The notes below the pieces were generated by a model. It did no database searches. It saw only the letters and a program-made list of their open reading frames with translations, and was not told the DNA's origin. Source: Pachypanchax playfairii (taxonomy: Eukaryota; Chordata; Actinopteri; Cyprinodontiformes; Aplocheilidae). Taken from it: a stretch of DNA of 64,000 bases. Shown here piece after piece: positions 53,400-64,000 of the stretch. The stretch lies in contig SSNP01000302.1 of the NCBI GenBank assembly GCA_006937955.1, positions 61,817 to 125,816 of the forward strand. Direction: 5' to 3'. A program made the translations under genes and the position numbers. Position 1 is the stretch's first letter. The number at the start of each line of letters is the position of its first letter.

Positions 53400-54210
53400 G
53401 AGGTTTCAGTGGATTTGTCAACTCCATCAGCTTACATGTCAACTCTGTCAGACATGGAAACTGATGGAGTTGACGTCTGACGGAGTTGATACAAAGGCAA
53501 GGATTTTCCTTCTAAAACATTTATTGTACACTGCAGCAGGTTTGTTTTTGCTTAGTTGCTAGCTGTCTCAATAGCCTTACTAAATGCTTAAATTCAATTC
53601 ATGATGTTTTCAAAAAACCTATCATAATGGAGGGACGGTGTTGACATGGTCCAGCTGGGAATATTTACATTGTTTGTCTAAAATATCAACAAGTTTTAAA
53701 CTTACCAGAATATAAGCAGTAGTATTACATTCAGCACTCCCAGAGAAAACTAAAGGCATCCCCAGGGATAGAGCTGAACTGCTATTGTCTCATTTAATTA
53801 AGTTTATAAAACTATCTGACAGAGTTGACAGGAACTGAGGACACAAATTTGACAAGCAAAATTTTATAAAAAATATTTTTTGATGTTCACTTCATGTATT
53901 GTTTTATATATTTATGACTCTTCTCTTTAATTTGATATATAGGTGTTCACAGTTTTGGAGTTTTTAAAAGTCTTTTTGGCCTGATCAATATTTTGACCTA
54001 TTGCTGAGGACAATAACATGGACCCTCTAACCACAGACCACACATTTTAAACATAATTTCCTGAAAAAGACGAAAATTTGTGCTAAAAAATAACATAGTT
54101 CCTTTAGATGTAACTTTGTATGTCAAATGTGATGGATTTCTTGATTTTTTTATGTAAATTAGACCTTTTACTGTAAGACATGTTTTGTCCTAACTCTCAA
54201 GATTGAGTGA
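53400..54210. repeat. unclassified repeat with TCAACTCCGTCAGAC motif, copy 2
   Basis: Copies of TGTCAACTCYRTCAG at 53416-53430 and 53437-53453 face inverted copies at 53461-53474, 53475-53490 and 53815-53830. The far edge (GTTTTGTCCTAACTCTCAAG, about 54183-54202) is the inverse of 41811-41830. Possibly one family in opposite orientations. Confidence 0.45.
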
Positions 54211-55489
54211 CTTAACAACTTAGTTAAAATTAAATGCACCCCTATAGGACAGCGGGGGGCTTGAAGACAGAAAAAAATATGACATTTTTGCTACATTATA
54301 TCACCTACATTCCTACATTATATCACAAAACTGGGTCAGAATATCACTTTTATGGAATTTCAAAAAAATCATACATAACGTGCACACGTATCTTGGAAAA
54401 ATTCGGCTGGCCAGGGTTTACGAGTTGTTTACTCTGCTAATACCTTCGCTTATTTTTTGTGCAGGCAGGTGTGTTTTTGTAAATGACTTTGGCTGTGTCG
54501 ATGCAATGTGTGTATTTTGGGGAGACTTACAAAAAAAGTTAATTTGTTTCTTGTTCTCCATTTAATATTAGGTTGACATTATTTAGTAACACCTTTCATC
54601 CTTTGTCATTTTTTTGTGCCATTGACTCCCATGTAAACTTTATTTTTTCAACACTTCTAAATATTAACATCTTTTTTTAAATATTTATAATCTATTTGGG
54701 TGTTTACAACAGTTAGAGATTGAAATTATATTTTTTACTGTTTTTCACCAGATTACATACACATTTTTCCATATATGGTGGGGCAATGACTGAACCCCTC
54801 ACTAAATTCAAGGGATTTGGGGTGGGGGGTGTACTCTGACTGCACAGTGAAATACATATTTCTAATAAAAATGGTTTGGATGTGTTTTGGAGACACAGAC
54901 AGTTGTGCATTTGTTAGTTCAGGTTTTTATGTTTGTGCAGCATTCCTAAAAAAAATGTAGTCAAAAAATCTGCATAAATCAGAAAACTGCAGTTCCTTAT
55001 GTGATTTGTGTGCGTGTTTTTGCACCTGTGCGTGCACGTGAAGATCAAAGAGCTTTACAGATTTTGAAATGAAACATGTGTTTGTACTTTTTTGGGTTGG
55101 GGGGGGGGGGCAGAGGGGTGTGTGGGGGGTGGCAGTGTTCTCATGCACTTTGATGAAAATTCAAGATTTTGACAAAGCCTCGCCATACATGCTTACAACA
55201 TGCTGCAGAAATTCAAAAATTTACCAACCTATTTACTGTTGCATATTGTAATGTCAACAGGTACAAAGCATTTGCAGGGATCAAAGCTGAACACAAATGC
55301 AAAATTCTCACTGATAAACTTCAAAGACTATGGGGTAAAAAAGTTAGCCAAAACAACACTTCCAGAGCCAGATATGTTGACACAAGTGTCTGGTTGAAGA
55401 AACGTTTATATATTTGACTCAGATCAGGGTTAATTTCTTTTAACTGCAAAGATGAGACAAATGTACAACTCGAACCAAGCACTGGAACT
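54211..55489. other. no gene recognised
   Basis: AT-rich sequence with a G-run near 55100-55110. Short frames have no recognisable motif. Confidence 0.4.
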
Positions 55490-56110
55490 TTTGAATGAGT
55501 TAGATGCAGAAGATGGCTGCAGAAGATAGCACTTCATCTAGTGATGATCTATGGAGGATGAGACCTTCACCCTGGGACCAGGTTTTGATCTGGAAGAGGA
55601 AGATGATGAAGAGGATACTGGTGAGGAGATGGAGGAGGGATCCTTTATGGATTTCAAAGTGCGGCATCACCTGGTCCCCGACGCCTGACAACAGCCTTCA
55701 TTTGCGGCTGCCAGAAGTCTGTCGGCCCAGAATCACCCGGTACACTGTGAGCAGAATAGAAATGATTGAGTACTCTTTTAATTTTTTTTTTTAATTAAGA
55801 GATCCTCAAAATAATAAATAAACACACAAACATAGAGGGCAGGAGAAAACATGCCAATTGGACAGACGTGGATGCGGTGGAGCTCCGGGCATTTTTTGGA
55901 CTACTTATCCTCCCTGGAGTGCACCGCTCCTGGGGCAGAGCCACCAGCAGCTTCTGGGGAGGAGACAGGAAGGCCGATTTTCAGGGCCACGGTGTCCCTG
56001 AAAAGGTTCACTACTTTAACGGCTACAATTAGATTTAATGACCGGTTGACCAGGCCAGCAGAGGCAACCGGACAAACTCGGTCCCCTCCAGGAGATTTGG
56101 GACCTCTGAC
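55490..56110 (+). pseudogene. piggyBac-type transposase relic
   Basis: Scattered frames recall the N-terminal half of piggyBac/PGBD transposases: an acidic start (MEDETFTLGPGFDLEEEDDE), the ITWSPTPDN segment, then NWTDVDAVELRAFFGLLILP and GVHRSWG and, in a shifted frame, GRPIFRATVSLKRF. The usual catalytic Asp residues of the DDD core cannot be followed because frames break repeatedly and the C-terminal half is missing. A stretch near 55790 lacks similarity and may be an insertion or intron. No terminal repeats were found. Confidence 0.65.
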
Positions 56111-56129
56111 TATTTTGTATGAGCATTTT

Positions 56130-56870
56130 TTTGTGCACAAAGTGGAAAGGTGTGATTCTTTTTAGAAAATCTTTTACGACACAAGAAACATTGAGTAAAA
56201 AAAATAATTTTATGCACATTTGTGACACTCCAAGGGTATTACAATCCCCCCCTCAAAAAAAGATCTGTAGACATATCAAATGGAAAATTATTCCATTTTT
56301 TCTGTTTATATTGTATAGATTTGGATGATAAAACCTGTCAATAAGGGGGTTAAATCTCAGAAATACACAAATATTTTATCATATTTTGAAAGGACTGAAG
56401 CTAAGGATGAAATCCGTGTAAAAAAAGCAGATCTTATGAAAGATTTAATAATTTTTTTAACACAAGTCTCTATTGCACATTTTTGCGCTCCAGGGTGAAA
56501 GGTGTGATTTTTTTGGGGAAAAATCTGAGATTATGCAAAAAATATAAAGTAAAAAAATAAATAAATCTATGCACATTTGTGACACTCCAAGACTCTTACA
56601 ATCCACCCCCCAAAAAAGTTCTGTAGATATATCACAAAAAAAGCTTAAACTTTTTCTGGTTTTTGAATGTTTTTACAGACCAGTTTTTAATGAAAAAACC
56701 TGGCATTTAAGGGGTTAAGTCTCAAAAACACAAATATTTTATTAGATTTTGAAAGGACTGAAGTTCCTAAAAAAAAACTGGACATATGAAAGATTTTATA
56801 ATTTTATCAACACTTAAATCTCTTGTGCACATTTATGTGCAGAAAGATGAAATATGTCACAATTATTAAA
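56130..56870. repeat. diverged tandem repeat, two units of about 365 bp
   Basis: The string GGTGTGATT..., then TGTGACACTCCAAG, TTACAATCC and GGGGTTAA recurs at an offset of about 361-365 bp (for example 56221 and 56580). It lies directly after the piggyBac relic and may be part of its decayed body. Confidence 0.6.
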
Positions 56871-58898
56871 TGGTGTTAGGAGGGTTACAATGCTGCAAAG
56901 ACATGACAATCATGGAGCAGCAACTGCCTTAAATAAACATATAAATTGTATAAATATAACTTACCCATGAATTGTCCATTGTAACAAAGGTGATGCGCGT
57001 GCACAGATGGGAGCAGACACTGGCTATCGTATCACAGACACAAAGGGGAAGAAACTCTGGATTAGAGCTTTAACACAACATTCAATCAATTTATACAACA
57101 AACACACAATGCAACTAAATATGTTCAGAACTCACTCTACAGAGTCTTCACAGGTCTTAGATGGTCACCCTTTTGAGTCCCCGCTCTGCCCGGAAAAGAT
57201 CGCCTGGCCGTTGCATCCTTGGGCAAGACACTTAACCCACTTAGCCTGTTTGGTGGTGGTCAGAGGTGTAGGGGAACACGTATTATGAAAGTTTGCCTCT
57301 TCAATACGTGTTATTCGGGGTACCACCTTCTTTCGAAGGAATTAAATATTAGAATATTTAATCAGATTATTTCAGTCTCATAATATGAAGTCGCATGTCC
57401 GTCCAGATAGTGACTCAAATCACACATAAAAACTCACTGAATCGGCCAATTAAAATTAAGGTGAATATTTATTGAACAACAAGGAAGACAGACCAATAAA
57501 CAGACAAACAAATAAACAGTTTAAACACTTAATGGAATTAACGATGCTACGAACAGGAAATTACATCAGACTTAGTATGTTTCTAGAATAAGTGGACTTT
57601 CTAACGTTCAAGAATCTTAAACACTAGTAAGAGTGGGTGAGGAAACGGAAAATGTTCTTTTAACACGGAAGATAATTTTGAATCTAAGCAAAATTGTAAT
57701 TTTGGAGGGAGAGAAAGGAAAGAAAAAATGGAGGCAAAGATTTCACTTCCGGGCCACTGAGACACCAGCACAGATGTTTTCAATCCTTTGTCATGGGTTA
57801 AATGAAATCGATCTCTTACTTCTTTGCAGCACGGCTTGGAGTTAGTTCCCAGAGAGGTCCGTCTATTTCGAAGCAGTTCTCCTCCGAAAGTCGGAACTTT
57901 TCCTGGTTAGATGCCGTCTACTTTGTAAGGATCATGTCACTGGAAGTGATCATCATGTCTCGAAGGCCCACGGAAGGAATTCCCGGATCTGTAGTTTCTT
58001 CCTCCAGCTGGCGACGTGAAGTCTGGATTTTGTGGAATTAAACTATTCAAACAAAATACTTTGCGTGTTTGAACGTGCGTCGAATTTAAAGAAAAATGAG
58101 CTTTGAAGATCAAGAAAATCGCGCGTTAAAACGAAAGCTTAAGTGTCAAATAAACGAGGAGTTCGTTAAAATAAAATCAAGAAAAAGGTTTTAAACTTGC
58201 AAAACGAGGTAAAAAATGATAAAAATGAAACGGAGGTTTTCTTTGGAAAAAGGCGAAAAAAATGAGGAAGAAGTATAAAAGTTGAGAAGTGACAAAAGTA
58301 AAAATTGAGTATAAAGAAGGGAAGTAGGTAGAAGGGTCAAAAAGTGAGGCATTACTCCTTGCGAGGGGTCAATTATAGACTCTTCTCCCCGCCTCTTAGC
58401 CAATGAAAAATCCGTTTTGGGGAATTCGAATTTTAGGACGGCCCCTTCTGGTAGATTTACAGATTTTATTATATCAAATAAAACGCTTGCTCATCCACTC
58501 TTTGTAAGACTAAACATTATCATCAATTTTATCTTTTAACAAGAATTAATGAACAGTGTTTCCTTATTCTAATGACATATTACTTTTACACATATTAGTA
58601 TTTATTCCTGAGTAGTAAAGAAGGGATTTGCAGGTTAATTCCATATATCCTAAGATCTGTAACATGTTTAATCAAAGCATTATTTTAAATCAATTTAGAT
58701 TACATTGCTCTTTATAGCAACTTACTGAAGAGAGTGATTTAAACACATTTCGTTTTATGCACTGAACAATGTATCCCTAATTCATGTAGAAATACTCTTC
58801 TCAAAAGAAGAATGTTCCTTAGACATTTCCTATGGAGAGGACTTTTGATTAGCAGTCATTGATCAGATCAACAGTTGAATATAGTTTTCAGATATACA

Positions 58899-59800
58899 CA
58901 GGGGTGAAAGTAAGCCGGTACGGTCCGGTACGGCGTACCACTAAGAGATTTAGTGCCGGTACACAGTACCGGAAAGACGGGAGAGCGGCTGCTTGCCGCT
59001 GGTTTTCGCCAGACCATAGTGTACTTCCGCTCAGCTTGTGTCAGTGAATAAGCAAGGCGGAACACACTCATCTGGCCGGGTTAGCCTTCTATGAAGCCTT
59101 CATTGAAAATTAATCACGACCGCAGTTTGAGAAAATAGAACCGAAATAACCGACTTTGAGCAAACTGAGCGCCTCAGTTAGCAGTACGCGAGTGCGCATG
59201 CGTGTCTATATCCCAAACATTTTCGAAACACAGCGGTTACTATGGGGATAGGTACGTTCGATTTATTGGACTGGAACGTTTTCCACAACCGGGCAACAGA
59301 CGTCAAGAGACGCCGCCTCCGCTGGACCAGGACAGAGAATAAATTACACCTACGAAATTCCACACATTCTTTGGTTGGCTGCATTTCTTATAACATCATT
59401 TAAATATCTGTCAGTTATTAATAATAATATAATAAATAAAATAATCAGAACTTTCAAACACCATGCATATATACAGTATGTATATCCACATCTGTCCGTC
59501 TGTCCGTCTGTCCGTCTGTCCGTCTGTCCATCTGTCCGTCCGTCCGTCCGTCCGTCCGTCCGTCCATACATCTATTCATATATTGTGCATGTATGCTGAA
59601 AATTTAAGGCAACATTTGTCACCTTATGCTTGAATTAAAAGTCGATCATAGATATTGTGCCTTTTGCCATGTTATTTTAGCTGGATCAACCACAGCCAGG
59701 GTTTTTTCTTTACTTTTGTGTGTGTGTGTCGCTGCCCCCCTCCCCACACTCCTCTGGGAGTAATAGTACCGGCAAGAGTTTAAAGCTACTTTCACCCCTG
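58899..59800. mobile_element. non-autonomous hAT element (902 bp)
   Basis: Ends CAGGGGTGAAAGTA / TACTTTCACCCCTG with a perfect 8-bp duplication GATATACA (58891-58898, 59801-59808). Early part includes GCCGGTACGGTCCGGTACGG. No transposase. Its inner segment is shared with 1774-2113. Confidence 0.97.
59491..59566. repeat. TGTCCGTC / CCGT simple repeat
   Basis: (CTGTCCGT)n passing into (CCGT)n inside the hAT element. Confidence 0.95.
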
Positions 59801-60545
59801 GATATACATCAAATCATTTTGTCACTTTAGTTAAACTGGGTGAACATTCCTTCAGAGCAAAGATGCTGGTTTGATGCCTGTAAAAAAAAGGAGTGACTGA
59901 ATTAGCTGTGATCACATTAAATAGTTCATATGTGTATTGAAGCAGTCTGGGAACATCTGTTGTTAGGGGGGTGCTCAGGGTGACACTGGAGATGTTTCAT
60001 CTGACGTTTGAAGCAACCCAGGATGCTTTATACAAACACAAAGAAAAGGTTTTCCAAACACATTAGCATTTGCTGTAAATTATCTCGGCAGGGTATGTTG
60101 GCTTCAAAAGAGGCTCCCAGACCAGGTTCTGCTGAAAACTGTTTTCACAGTGGGGGGGGTTGACAGACTTATAGGTGAGCAGTCGTAAGTGTCGAGAATG
60201 ACACAATCCATTCACAGAGAATGAAGATGCTGGGTAGTTTTATGATTCTAAGGAATGTGAAGCTAAGGTCTTCACATCACAGAGACAGTCCAACTGACAA
60301 ACACACTCTCCTCCAATTTAATTAATTAGAAATGAGGCTGTTGATGCGTCCTACAGAGGGTCTAGTGGCGTCTGGCAGCCTTGCTTCTGTGAGTGTGTGT
60401 CCAAGGACAGCTGTGACTACAACATGTGTAGTTTATCACCATCAAATGTGTGAGTGTGTTTGTGAGAATTACAGACTGTAGTGTAAAGCGCTTTAGGAGT
60501 TGTATGACTTAAGAAAAGCGCTATACAAGTACATGTATTTATTGA

Positions 60546-61229
60546 TGAGGCCTTTTTCGACTGCAGTCCATCCAACCAGCATACTGCAATGCAGGATATA
60601 AGCTGTAAAACAAAACAACAAAAAATTAGTCTACAAAACTTACAATTTATTTTGGGCCATCATTCATGCAGATCAGAAAAATTAGATTAGTGTAAACATA
60701 CTTAAAATCTCATCCAGTTTAGAGTTGTCCCAGACAGTTTTCCCTTCAGGTACATTTCCATGCTTCCCAAAAGCACCAGCATTTTTTGCACTCCTTTGAA
60801 AAGAATTAACCAAAAAGATGAAGACAGTCTTTTCCGCCAAGTGGGTGGGAGGAAATGAAGGGGTCACTTCCAGGGTACAGCTCCTGCTTCTTGGATTTAC
60901 TTTTTTTGCAGTCATCACATTGATCACCTGGTCCAGTTTATCTGAAAAGAGTCATAATGATTTAAGTTGGTCCCACCTGCAACACAAAATACAAATCACA
61001 TTTTAAAAGAGCAGATTTCAGGTTGAATGTATTTTAAAATGCACATGATGTTGTCCTAAATTACTATGTAAAATACTAGTTTAAATTTCACTAAGTTTCA
61101 TAATCTGGACCTGTGACGTAAGCGAAGGGAGTTATACACTACACGCAGCCCTAGCCCCGTGTAGCAAATGGCCATGTTATTGAGTCAGTGTGGTTACTAG
61201 TTTTGATTGTGTTAATTTGTCTTAAAATA
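60546..61229 (-). other. possible isolated exon at 60702-60941, otherwise no gene
   Basis: On the minus strand, an acceptor (CTTTTCAG) is followed by 240 bases that stay open, then a donor (TTTTAA|GTATGT). The peptide reads KLDQVINVMTAKKVNPRSRS, continues FLVNSFQRSAKNAGAFGKHG, and ends TVWDNSKLDEIL. I do not recognise the family. Lack of neighbouring exons makes it uncertain. Confidence 0.3.
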
Positions 61230-61445
61230 ATAAAATTATTATGTTTGTGGAGGCTGTACAAACAGGCTGTCAGGATGTGTCCACACATTTTTCAAATACA
61301 AATATGGAACCATCTTCAGACGTGTTTTGTCCAGCTGAAAAGAAGAGATTTCACTTCTGCCTTGGCTACAAAAAAACGTAGTCATTTGTGGTGCTCACTT
61401 CAAACCAGAGGATTCAAAATACTTTTTTTTCCTTTCTCAGTATCC
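61230..61445 (+). pseudogene. THAP-domain-like relic
   Basis: One frame reads CGGCTNRLSGCVHTFFK. A second reads KRRDFTSALATKKRSHL, and a third continues ICGAHFKPEDSKYF. In order these recall the C2-CH zinc-binding THAP fold (Cys-x2-4-Cys, a basic middle, and C-x2-H with the HF..EDF end). A stop after LSS and frame changes break it. THAP domains occur in host regulators and in DNA transposases, and the source here is unclear. Confidence 0.4.
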
Positions 61446-62188
61446 TCAACAACTTACCGTAGCGATTTGTTCATCACCGTTCAGCTAGCTGAGTTGTACA
61501 CCAAGCTTGCCCCCTCATCCGCTTGTCAGAATACATGTCAAGCTGGGACAGGGACTTTGAAGGGGGACAGTAGTAATTCACCTGAAGCCTGCATTGACCT
61601 GCAAACAAAGAAGTACACATAATTTAAATTAAAAAGAAAAAAATGTAGGAATGAAGTGAAGCTTGAAGTTTTTTTTAAATGCACACTGGTGTAAAACCAA
61701 ACAACACGAAAGAAAAGCTTTCTGCATGCCAGAGCAAATTAATTCTGAGGCCACAAACAAATAAACATAGTGCAGATGCAACATATTCTGAGAGTGTTTA
61801 AGTGTTTAATAGAAGACTGATTCCTTATTAATTAGTTGTGTAAACTTAATGTGGCTCTGCCCTGTTGGCATTTATACATGTGATTACAAATAGTTAAAGA
61901 TAGCATTTCTCCAAATTATTAAGAGCATTGTCACTTTATTCCAGCCACACATCAGCATTACTGTCATTTTCTCCAGACACACAGAACATTCTGCTCACTT
62001 GTTGATCTTGTGCTACTCATCGATATCTCTGTCTATTTGAGATCTTTGATTAGTCAAAGTTAAACAAAAATGCTTTATCATCATTTGTAGGTCAGAATAG
62101 AGGGTCTCTTTGTGACAGTGATCAATTATATGCTTAAAAGCTGATAAATAATTAATTTATTCATAAATTCATCATGGATGAGTCATTA
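61446..62188. other. no gene recognised
   Basis: AT-rich sequence with no supported frame or repeat. Confidence 0.4.
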
Positions 62189-62894
62189 GCTACGTTTACA
62201 TGCACCAAATTTCCCCAATCTGATTAAAATCTTGGTCGATCTGAATTCCCAAATCCCTGTTTACATGGACACTAACTGAAATGATCTGATCATGCCATGA
62301 GTACACATGCACCAAGCACTCGATCAGGTTAAATGAGTTGAGCATGCGCACAGCGAGTTGTCTTTCCGGGGGAAGAAAAAAAAGTAAACAAACTCCGTCC
62401 TTTCTGCACGTCTTTCCCACCCCATCGTGTGCTCGATCTGACTCACGTTATCCCCAATATGGACCTTCTGCAGGTGATTACCTTTATGTTTGGGTTTTTA
62501 CTGGTCGCATTAACCAAGCTAGAGGCTGAATACATATTGCTACTGCTCCTCCGCCACAGGAGAGGAGAACAGGATGACAGGATGACTGCACCAGCAGACC
62601 ACTTCTGTTTACTTCCCGCTACGTTTTCTACTTGGGTCTGCGAAAGCAGAAAGACGTCACGCTGAAGTTGTACGCATGCGCAGTGGGCTTTTTTCACCCT
62701 TTCTTTCCGAATGGGTGTATACATGCACGTCTATCCGAATGAAGATCGGACAAAACCACCCCTCTCGATCGGAAGTTAATTTCTTTCGGATCAGGCTGCA
62801 TCGGATCAAAACATTCTGATTGACATGTTTACATGATGTCTTTTTTATCCGATTGGGCGTTTATTCCGATTAAATGTGCCCATGTAAACGTAGC
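62189..62894. mobile_element. 706-bp TA-site DNA transposon, copy 2
   Basis: Ends GCTACGTTTACATG and CATGTAAACGTAGC with TA duplications (62187-62188, 62895-62896). Same length as copy 1 (29121-29826) with few substitutions. No transposase. Confidence 0.88.
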
Positions 62895-63630
62895 TATTGT
62901 TTATTTACCATATACTTTCTGAATAAACATTAAATTTGAGGCTGGATTTTTAAACGACATCACGTTTCTCTCAGATGGCCCTGAACACTATTCCTGAGAA
63001 TCTTCGTCTCCCAGCAGCTTCACAAACTTTTAGAAAATTACAAAAGAATCTTAAATTGCCTGGCTTAGAATGTTATCAAATGTAAACAAAGTCACGGAAC
63101 TCTCGCCCTTCCCGTCGGGTAGAAGTCCTAAACCACAACCCCAAGGTCTGGAATCTTCAGACGACGAAAGAGTGTAAAACACCAGTACGCAGTTCATTCA
63201 AGTACCGTAACATGGCAGAATCACCGGTAAGTGATAAGAATTAAGGTTTTTCATAAGTTTTTCAGGTAACACAAAAACAGTTAATTTCAAAATTATTTCC
63301 AGGATATCAGTCTCCATGTAAATGAGCTTAATTTTAAAGCTTGTATGTAACATTCATATGGTTTTACGTTTTACATTAATGCAGATTTTAATCCTTTCTT
63401 TTTTACCTTGCCAGGTGTCCAGAGCTGATTTAACTGTAATTTGAGATTCTACCGTTATAAGAGTTAGAACATAAATCAGTCTCCAATTGTAAATTCACCA
63501 ACTCGCTTACAATTATAAAAAAACATCTATATACCAAAAAATTTTAAAATTGTATTAGATGTTAATTCATCAATACCCTAATTTTTTTTAAAGAAAATTG
63601 TAAAAATTAAAAAAGCCACTCTGTGTATGC
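62895..63630 (+). other. no gene; possible first exon ending at 63226
   Basis: A less AT-rich block (about 63100-63226) ends in CATGGCAGAATCACCG|GTAAGT, an ATG five codons before a good donor. An acceptor (TTACCTTGCCAG) follows near 63415, but the joined frame (MAESP then VSRADLTVI) ends at once. Speculative. Confidence 0.2.
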
Positions 63631-64000
63631 CAGTGTTAATTTCGTTGACTAAAATATTTCGTCATAATTTTAGTCACGAATATATTTTTGCGGACGAAAA
63701 CAAAACGAAAACTAAAATAGACGCCCCTATTTGAGACGATTATTATGACCAAAATTATGTTGATTTTCGTTGACAAATAAAAGACGAGATGAAAATAAAC
63801 AGCGACAAAATCCAATCAGAGGAAAAGAAAGATGCAGAGAGGAATCAGTCAAAAAGCTAACAGCTGGGGCTACTGTGAAAAGAACCAATCAGAGCTCGGC
63901 TTATGGAGCGTTGAGCAGAGGCTTCCGTAGATGTTTGAGATGCTTCCGGGAAGACGCCAGATGAAGTGTGGAATGGTAAGAAAATGTCCATACTATATTG
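63631..64000 (+). mobile_element. left end of a DNA transposon, cut by the window end
   Basis: CAGTGTTAATTTCGTTGACT and the following AAAATATTTCGTCATAATTT resemble a widespread fish terminal sequence of hAT-like type. Right end and target duplication are outside the window. Confidence 0.5.

Larger units (their letters stand above)
57267..60355. mobile_element. LTR-type insertion of 3089 bp (includes a nested hAT)
   Basis: It begins TGTAGGGG and ends CCTACA (TG...CA with a 6-bp inverted repeat), flanked by GAGG (57263-57266, 60356-60359). Without the nested hAT it is about 2.2 kb. No gag or pol frame was found, so it may be a large solo LTR or a non-autonomous LTR element. Confidence 0.5.
57165..60545 (+). 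repeat. SINE-like teleost repeat, split by an LTR-type insertion
   Basis: 57165-57266 (GAGTCCCCGCTCTGCCCGG, CCTTGGGCAAGACACTTAAC, GGTGGTGGTCAGAGG) and 60356-60545 (GGGTCTAGTGGCGTCTGGCA, GTGTAAAGCGCTTTAGGAGT, AAAGCGCTATACAAGTACAT) are the two halves of a repeat common in fish. They join when 57267-60355 is removed. Confidence 0.75.

Noticed and set aside
59375..59599. Frame with Ser/Val/Cys/Pro repeats
   Set aside because: Reads the TGTCCGTC simple repeat inside an hAT element.

Overview
The window is teleost fish nuclear DNA from a draft assembly, with N runs at 6307, 12159-12168 and 16663. Two host genes support this. A complete single-coding-exon abhd13 lies at 34221-35273. The first two coding exons of tnfsf13b (BAFF) lie at 39875-40284. 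They are on the same strand, and this gene pair is neighbouring in vertebrates. Nearly everything else is transposable elements of fish type, often nested, so most open frames are parts of elements and not host genes.

Region by region. 1-2113: microsatellite, two fold-back repeats (one duplicating a coding exon head to head) and orphan ends of DNA transposons. 2114-13166: two arrays of a 68-bp satellite flank two Tx1/L1-like LINEs on the minus strand. The first LINE is split by a one-LTR Ty3/gypsy element and by an internally deleted LINE that left a 5-bp target duplication. 13163-18700: an element that begins exactly at a TTAA site and carries an eight-exon gene whose frame stays open through seven GT-AG introns (340 codons). 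Its last four exons are tandemly duplicated (2 x 1450 bp), and a convergent P2X7-C-domain-like pseudogene follows. 18700-33740: gene-poor DNA with an L2/CR1-type LINE interrupted by an hAT and a second DNA transposon, BEL/Pao fragments split by an hAT, a 706-bp TA-site element, and an RTE-type LINE tail split by a probable solo LTR. 33740-40300: abhd13, a long-TIR element, and the start of tnfsf13b. 40300-64000: LINE copy B, two almost identical intact Tc1 elements (transposase 340 aa, DD34E), TTAA-site elements, more hAT copies, a piggyBac relic, a 3.1-kb LTR-type insertion with an hAT element nested in it, a THAP-like relic, and the second 706-bp element.

Functionally, abhd13 encodes a membrane-anchored serine hydrolase and tnfsf13b a B-cell survival cytokine with a visible furin site. 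No TNF-domain exon was seen downstream, so either the following intron is over 23 kb long and full of transposons or the locus is broken. The most unusual item is the TTAA-bounded multi-exon gene at 13432-16404. Its first-exon domain recurs inside a second TTAA-flanked element at 48098-48868, pointing to an intron-containing TTAA-target transposon family or a gene derived from one. All family names come from motif recognition without database searches.
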